Assembly (NCBI GenBank): GCA_036939755.1
Contig: JALLAZ010000862.1
Coordinates: forward strand, 1 to 11,553
DNA from: Stephanodiscus triporus
Taxonomy: Eukaryota; Bacillariophyta; Thalassiosirophyceae; Thalassiosirales; Thalassiosiraceae
Length of the DNA stretch: 11,553 nucleotides
Direction of reading: 5' to 3'
A program made the position numbers and the translations under genes. Below are positions 7,182 through 11,553 of the stretch, piece by piece; within the stretch, counting starts at the first letter, position 1, and every line of letters starts with the position of its first letter. Below the pieces are notes generated by a model. That model saw nothing but the letters and a program-made list of their open reading frames with translations. It was not told the DNA's origin and made no database searches.

Positions 7182-7958
7182 TATTGATTGATCTCGTTAG
7201 CTCCGATTCAAATATATTTACGTGATTGCCGTTTGTAAACAACCTGTTGGAGATCTTGTATTTTTTTATGTTCAATTGCCTTGTTACATGTGCCTATGCC
7301 CTATTCCGTCTTGTGTCAAGAAAAATTGTTCTTTTATTGGTCTCCTTATATTTGATGTAGCCTTGTTTTGGTCTTGGCTTCCTCGTGGTTGCAAGTGATG
7401 CCATTGTGGCATGAGAGCAGATAATATCCAATGAGTTGATTGTGGAAGCCAGCATCATGGACACGGATGCAAGGCTGCTGGGCATGATGTTCAGAGATTT
7501 ATGTCCAATCGATTTTGCAGTACGGCGCGCATAGGCGCGATTCCGCCAGGAGGCTTGACGATGGTGCTTTGAGGGGTATTGCAGTGGTGAAGGATAAAAA
7601 ATGTTATGTAGTCGTGTTAAGTGAAATGATTTGGTTTCATTCTCACACTACCATACTGTCGCTAACCGTCAATGGCAAAGTGATGCCTGGTAGACTCGGA
7701 CCTTCTGGTCGCAAGCTGTCACATGGATTGCAGCCACAAGTCATAAAATGCAATACTTCGATTTATTCCATAGTGTTCGTGCATTGAAGGACATAAGTTT
7801 TTAAAGGCAAGCCAGGCGTGCTGCACCACGAGATCATTGATGAGGCGCAGCATCGTAGCCGCCGATGCACTTCTGGCTAGCAATGCCGCTCAGCTTATTA
7901 GGCTGTGTTCTTTGCTTACTTCCATGTTAATGGTATCAAAAGGGTCGCTAGTCTCGGA
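7182..7958. other. Gene-poor spacer with CPR remnant
   Basis: AT-rich stretch between the zinc-repeat ORF and the SNM1 3' end. Apart from the inverted CPR remnant at 7504-7545, I recognise nothing. The ORFs of 60-90 codons on both strands (for example plus 7515-7787) have no familiar motifs. The right-hand part presumably includes the SNM1 3' UTR. Confidence 0.5.
7504..7545 (-). pseudogene. Second CPR remnant, inverted
   Basis: The reverse complement matches CPR 5367-5408 at 36 of 42 bases and translates as GIAPMRAVLQNRLD, against GIAPMRAILQERSE in CPR. It shares two bases with the first duplicate (6388-6581) that the intact gene lacks: CTG for TTG, and TTG for TCG. It shares CAA and the leading CGGA with the intact gene instead. 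It therefore descends from CPR or a close relative, but is too short and too decayed to work. Confidence 0.75.
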
Positions 7959-10144
7959 TTATGTATTCTTGCCGTGAAGCTTATTCAAGAGCAATTCAAC
8001 CTGCTCTTCACTTTTAGAGACAGACACAGTAGGGATTATTCTCAAGGGCTTCAGACAAGCCAGGCAGTCAACAAGCTCCTGTAGAATGCAGTCACCGAAG
8101 ATCAGAATAGGACGCAAAGATGTTGTTGAGCGAAACAAAACTAACTCTCACAGGGAACGATGAATGTTCGCTATATGGGACCCCATGAACACTGAATCTC
8201 CCACTCGTTTTACTTGTGATGAGATTTTTCTCCGGCTTCGATCGGGCACAAGGCAGTTTACGCTGCTTCTTATCCTCGGCGGAGTAAGTCCAACCTTTGA
8301 TATGAACGGAAAGAACGCCGGTAGTGTGGGAGAGCTGCATTAGTTATTCGCACAATAATTTGTATATAAGCACTCACCCGTGGGCCGGAAGCCCACCACA
8401 CGGCCATAGGGTTGAGTGAAAACTTTGTTCTTGTTCCCCTCCTCCATGTAGTCATTCATTTGCTTGAAATTCACCGATCCCAACGGTACCACCCAGAGAT
8501 TAGTATCGGATTTATTCGTTGTAAATAGTCGCATACGCTCCTTCGTGAAAAGCTGCGAGAGGATTCGGTACCTCCGACTATCGACGTACACTTTCAATTT
8601 CAGGCTTTCGGCCACCGACATGTAAATCTTTTCTTTCCCTATGGTATAGCTTCCAAACAGAAATAAAGTCTTCATCGACTTCTCCCTCTTTGATATTTCC
8701 ATCTCCTTCGTCGCCACCTCGATGGCCGCGCTGATTGCGTCCTCTTGAGTAGGAAGAGTGTATTTCTCATCGCAGTACGTCGTATCCAAAAAAATCTCAT
8801 CCAAACGAGGACTCGAGTTGCCGAATGCCCGTAGCTGAGGCGCCTGCATCATCATCTCTCGGTCCCAGCGGAAATCGCCAACGTGGAGAATACTCCTGCT
8901 GCCGACCTCGAACAAAAACAAAACTGCGCCGGGGCAATGGTTTGCATCCAACAGCGTCACGGTGACTGGCTTGCCCTTGCTAGCAATAACCGTCGGAGTG
9001 TTCATCGGGAGTGGATGAAGATACTTCTTATCAACCCCTAGCTGCTGGTTTACTAAATAAGCGGTGGGAACCGAACAATAGATGATCCCATCATTCCAGC
9101 CCTTCGAGATGCCGCCATAGTGCTGGAAACGGATGAAAAATTACCATTAATAGGGAACGTGAGTGTACCGATGACATCGTAAGCGACACACTCACGTCGC
9201 AGTGAAAATGGGTCAAAAAGTAATTCTCCGACAGCGCCTTGCAAGCGTACTGAAATCCATCGCATATAAAGTCTGTCCCCGTAATTCGCTTGTACGCCGG
9301 ACAACGACCGTTCCTCCGATAGTCGGACGATACCCAGTTACCGCCGCCTCGATTCGACTGCCGCCCCCCGGGCTTCGATGCCTTCGTCGTCGTCGTCGTC
9401 GTCGTAGCCGATTTCTTCGACGCCGACACGATCGCGCCGAACTTCGCCACCCTGCGAGCGCCCGCCATCAGCACGCTCGTCATTGTTCGTGCCGTCGGCG
9501 CGGCGGCATCGAGGAATCGACCCACCGGCCACGTTCGATTCGTGCCGGCGTCGTCGCCGACCGCGGCCGTACCGACGAGGTCGGTCCGCCGATCGGCGCA
9601 CGCGTCCTCGTGCCACCCCTCTCCTCCCCGGTCGAGGTGGCGGTCGTCCGACGCGACGTCGGTCGCGTCGTATTCCCATTCGGTCGCGCCCGTCGATCCT
9701 CCGTCGCGCTCCCTTCCTCCGCCGAACAGCCCCAGGCCGTATTTGGCGTGACATCGCTTCGCGTGGGCGATCCTGCCCTTCAACGCGACGAAACGCGCGA
9801 GGTCGGCCCCGCACGTGCGGCACAAGTCCTCCTTCCCTCCCGGAGGGACGTCGTCCGCGGCGGCGGCGGCGGGCCGGAGGCACGTCGCGTCTGAATCGGC
9901 GGCGTTCCCGACGTCGCATCCCTCGCTTCGGCACTCGGTCGGATCCGCGCCTCGAGAGCTAGGGACCGCCTCGGCGACGTCGCGATCGACCGCTCCTCCC
10001 TCCGGGCGGTCCCATCCCCCCCTCGCCCCCTCGATCGGAGGCGGGGGGAGCGACCGGTCCGATTCGGGAGGGGTAACGTCGTCGACGTCTGAATGCGCCT
10101 CGATCCCCGTTCGAGGATGGCGACGATCCCCGTCGCCTTCGTCT

Positions 10145-10191
<47 letters not shown>

Positions 10192-10593
10192 CACGAGATT
10201 GACGATCGGCGGGGGATCGCGGCGGTCCGAGCCACCGCCGCGCGACTCCTCCTCCGCGAGATCGTCGGTCCCCCGACGACGACGATCGCGACGAGGATTC
10301 GAGGAGGGGGGGAGGGGGGGGGAGTCGTCGCGCGGCGGTCCGCCGTCGCGCGACGACGACGATCCCCCGTCCTCCTCCGGTCGTCGTCCGTCGATCCTTC
10401 GCCTCTTGATCGCGCGAGGATGATGACGACGAGACGCCGGGGGAGGTCGTCGTCGTTCCGTCCGGCACATTTCGCAGGCCAGGCCCGCACCGTTGTCGTT
10501 GACATACGTGCAGGCGGGGCACTCCCACGATGGCGGTCGGCTCATTTTGGATTTGTGCTTTTTTTGGACGTTGTTAGTTGGGGCCTCTTGCAT
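7959..10593 (-). CDS. SNM1/PSO2-type DNA cross-link repair nuclease (DCLRE1A-like), four exons
   Basis: Metallo-beta-lactamase/beta-CASP 5' exonuclease of DNA interstrand cross-link repair; nuclear action is inferred from the family. Exons: 10593-9196, 9122-8378, 8294-8152, 8078-7959; GT-AG introns of 73, 83 and 73 nt; 801 residues. Splicing restores family landmarks: LTHFHCD|HYGG, GFRPTG|WTYS and YSEHSSFP|ELVDCL..LKPLRIIPTV. N-terminus: RanBP2-type zinc finger WECPACTY..C.MC (about 23-43), a run of about 16 Asp (near 135), then a C2HC finger CRTC..H-AKR-C (about 259-282) resembling the ubiquitin-binding UBZ4 finger of SNM1A/Pso2. Catalytic motifs: HFHCDH (462-467), DANHCPGA (H528), HVGDFRW (D549), the beta-CASP D of FLDTTYC (D579), GSYTIGKEK (623-631), HGVPYSEH (751-758). 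Met at 10545 (AAAATGAGC, just before the first finger) is an equally good or better start, giving 785 residues. Exon 1 is GC-rich and repetitive; exons 2-4 are AT-richer. Confidence 0.93.
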
Positions 10594-10816
10594 ACTCTAC
10601 CATACTATCGTACTCTCTAGATATATGGTTCTTGCTTGCCTCCGTTGGCATTTTGTTCAGAGATTGGATAATTCCGGGACAAAAGACAGGATACCATGTT
10701 TCCCGCATTTCACCGCTTTTTCCGCCCTTTTCTTACATCGACACAACTACGATACGATAAGGCCCGTTCTGTCAGGGGAATTATTTTATGGTTCGGGCGC
10801 GGCCCTACCATACGTA
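10594..10816. promoter_or_regulatory. Upstream region of the SNM1-like gene
   Basis: AT-rich, non-coding by appearance, and immediately upstream of the minus-strand SNM1-like gene, so it should hold that promoter. A TATATGG-containing stretch (10620-10627) lies about 30 bp beyond the upstream ATG. No specific factor site is recognised. It ends at the left edge of the inverted-repeat element. Confidence 0.35.
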
Positions 10817-11025
10817 AAAAAACCATCAAAAAATGATCATTTTTGACTTTGTCACAAATAACTTTATCAAAATTCAATTTTCAGCAAAAATTGATACCAC
10901 CATTTGATTTGCCTTGCTCTTCTGCGTCGGAGCTTGGTATCCACTTTTTATTCCCATCCAATTATCAGACCATTATCATCCATTGAAATGAAGGTTATGA
11001 AATGATCATTTTTTGATGGTTTTGG
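10817..11025. mobile_element. Probable MITE (TA-flanked, 24-bp perfect terminal inverted repeats)
   Basis: The block at 10819-10842 (starting AAAACCATCAAAAAATG) is exactly reverse-complementary to 11000-11023 (ending TTTTTTGATGGTTTT). Allowing two further non-matching bases on each side, the element is about 209 bp and is flanked by TA at 10815-10816 and 11026-11027, the target duplication expected of Tc1/mariner-type elements. The 157-bp interior is AT-rich with no coding potential, so it would be non-autonomous. Each arm also contains a short palindrome centred on TGATCA. Superfamily assignment is inferred from the TA alone; no second copy is in this window. Confidence 0.65.
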
Positions 11026-11553
11026 TACCCCTCCATCTACCCTAGAGTAAGTACCAGACGAAAAACACCGCCACAAACAACTCCAAGATCGGGAAAATGC
11101 AATTGCAATGATGTCGTCCGCTGTTGACGATGAGCCTCCACCACCAGGCGAATCGCCATCCCCTGCCGACAGCAGTCCGTCGAGGGCTGCGGCTGCGGCG
11201 CTGTCTTCGCCCAGCGTGCAGGCGGATCTCCCCTTGCCCCTTGGCGGCGGCGGCGGCAATCATGAGAGGAATTTCTGGGTTGTTTGGTGCGGCGCTGTCT
11301 CCAGTAGTTTGCCATCACTCCCCAGCAGAACTAGTAGGGGCATCACCATTCCATGGCAGACTGGTTTTGATCCTAGCTGGCACACTCTTCCACGGTACTG
11401 TTTCGTTTCAAAAATGCTAGTGTCTAAATTTTTTGTTCCTTTAAGTACTAAGTACCTATCCTACCAGAGTAGCATACACTATTGCACAAAAAATGCATAT
11501 TTTCTCCCCTCAAAATGAAGGCCATGCCTAACTGCCACCCCAATTTTGATATG
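11026..11553. other. Unassigned right-end region with a weak ORF
   Basis: A 136-codon plus-strand ORF (11108-11518) opens MMSSAVDDEPPPPGESPSP with Pro/Ser/Ala-rich residues and then changes to a composition typical of translated non-coding DNA. Overlapping ORFs on both strands are equally long (for example 11124-11420 plus, 11037-11318 minus). I recognise no domain. It could be the first exon of a gene continuing beyond the window (a PPPPGESPSPADSS-type disordered start), or merely GC-richer spacer. Confidence 0.3.

Noticed and set aside
7893..7958. In-frame continuation of 22 codons after the SNM1 stop (SETSDPFDTINMEV..), considered as readthrough
   Set aside because: Too short to be meaningful, and no stop-codon context or homology supports it.
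8092..8340. 82-codon minus-strand ORF as a separate small gene
   Set aside because: It is exon 3 of the SNM1-like gene plus flanking intron; splicing at 8294 and 8152 recovers the family's C-terminal motifs.
10139..10190. Triplet arrays considered as a CRISPR array or other spaced repeat
   Set aside because: Simple 3-bp tandem repeats without spacers, in a eukaryotic coding exon.
9780..10505. Long minus-strand ORFs in alternative frames of SNM1 exon 1 (also 9338-9934, 9959-10528)
   Set aside because: Shadows of the frame that carries the zinc fingers and metallo-beta-lactamase motifs; content is Arg/Thr repeats.

Overview
The window looks like nuclear DNA of a photosynthetic stramenopile, most probably a diatom (perhaps a centric one). 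Genes are interrupted by short GT-AG introns (73, 73, 83, 111 and 212 nt). One protein carries the signal-peptide/'FAP' leader typical of plastids of secondary origin. A Cys/His repeat protein of a kind common in diatoms is present, and exons are packed with (GAC)n/(GTC)n triplet tracts. The species assignment is inference.

Layout. 1-529 (+): the 3' part of a SKP1-family gene with one intron and an unusual C-terminus. 788-2299 (-): a single-exon, apparently plastid-targeted membrane fatty-acid desaturase, convergent with SKP1. 2300-3046: a gene-free divergent promoter region. 3047-5814 (+): a two-exon NADPH-cytochrome P450 reductase (CPR) of 851 residues, with large Asp/Thr/Ser/Gly-rich insertions. 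5815-7958: a rearranged, gene-poor stretch. It holds a decayed 194-bp copy of the CPR NADP-binding region (6388-6581), embedded antisense in a minus-strand zinc-repeat ORF (6121-7047), and a second, inverted 42-bp CPR remnant (7504-7545). 7959-10593 (-): a four-exon SNM1/PSO2 (DCLRE1A-like) DNA cross-link repair nuclease with two N-terminal zinc fingers. 10594-10816: its upstream region. 10817-11025: a probable MITE with 24-bp perfect terminal inverted repeats and flanking TA. 11026-11553: nothing firmly identifiable.

The intact genes are ordinary housekeeping functions (ubiquitin ligase adaptor, lipid desaturation, electron donation to P450s, cross-link repair). I see no sign that they form one pathway. 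No obvious new multi-gene system is present. The most unusual material is the patch of CPR-derived fragments, including one that became part of an antisense reading frame inside a Cys/His repeat gene. Next come the frame-independent triplet expansions, the SKP1 paralogue lacking the usual F-box-contacting tail, and the MITE.
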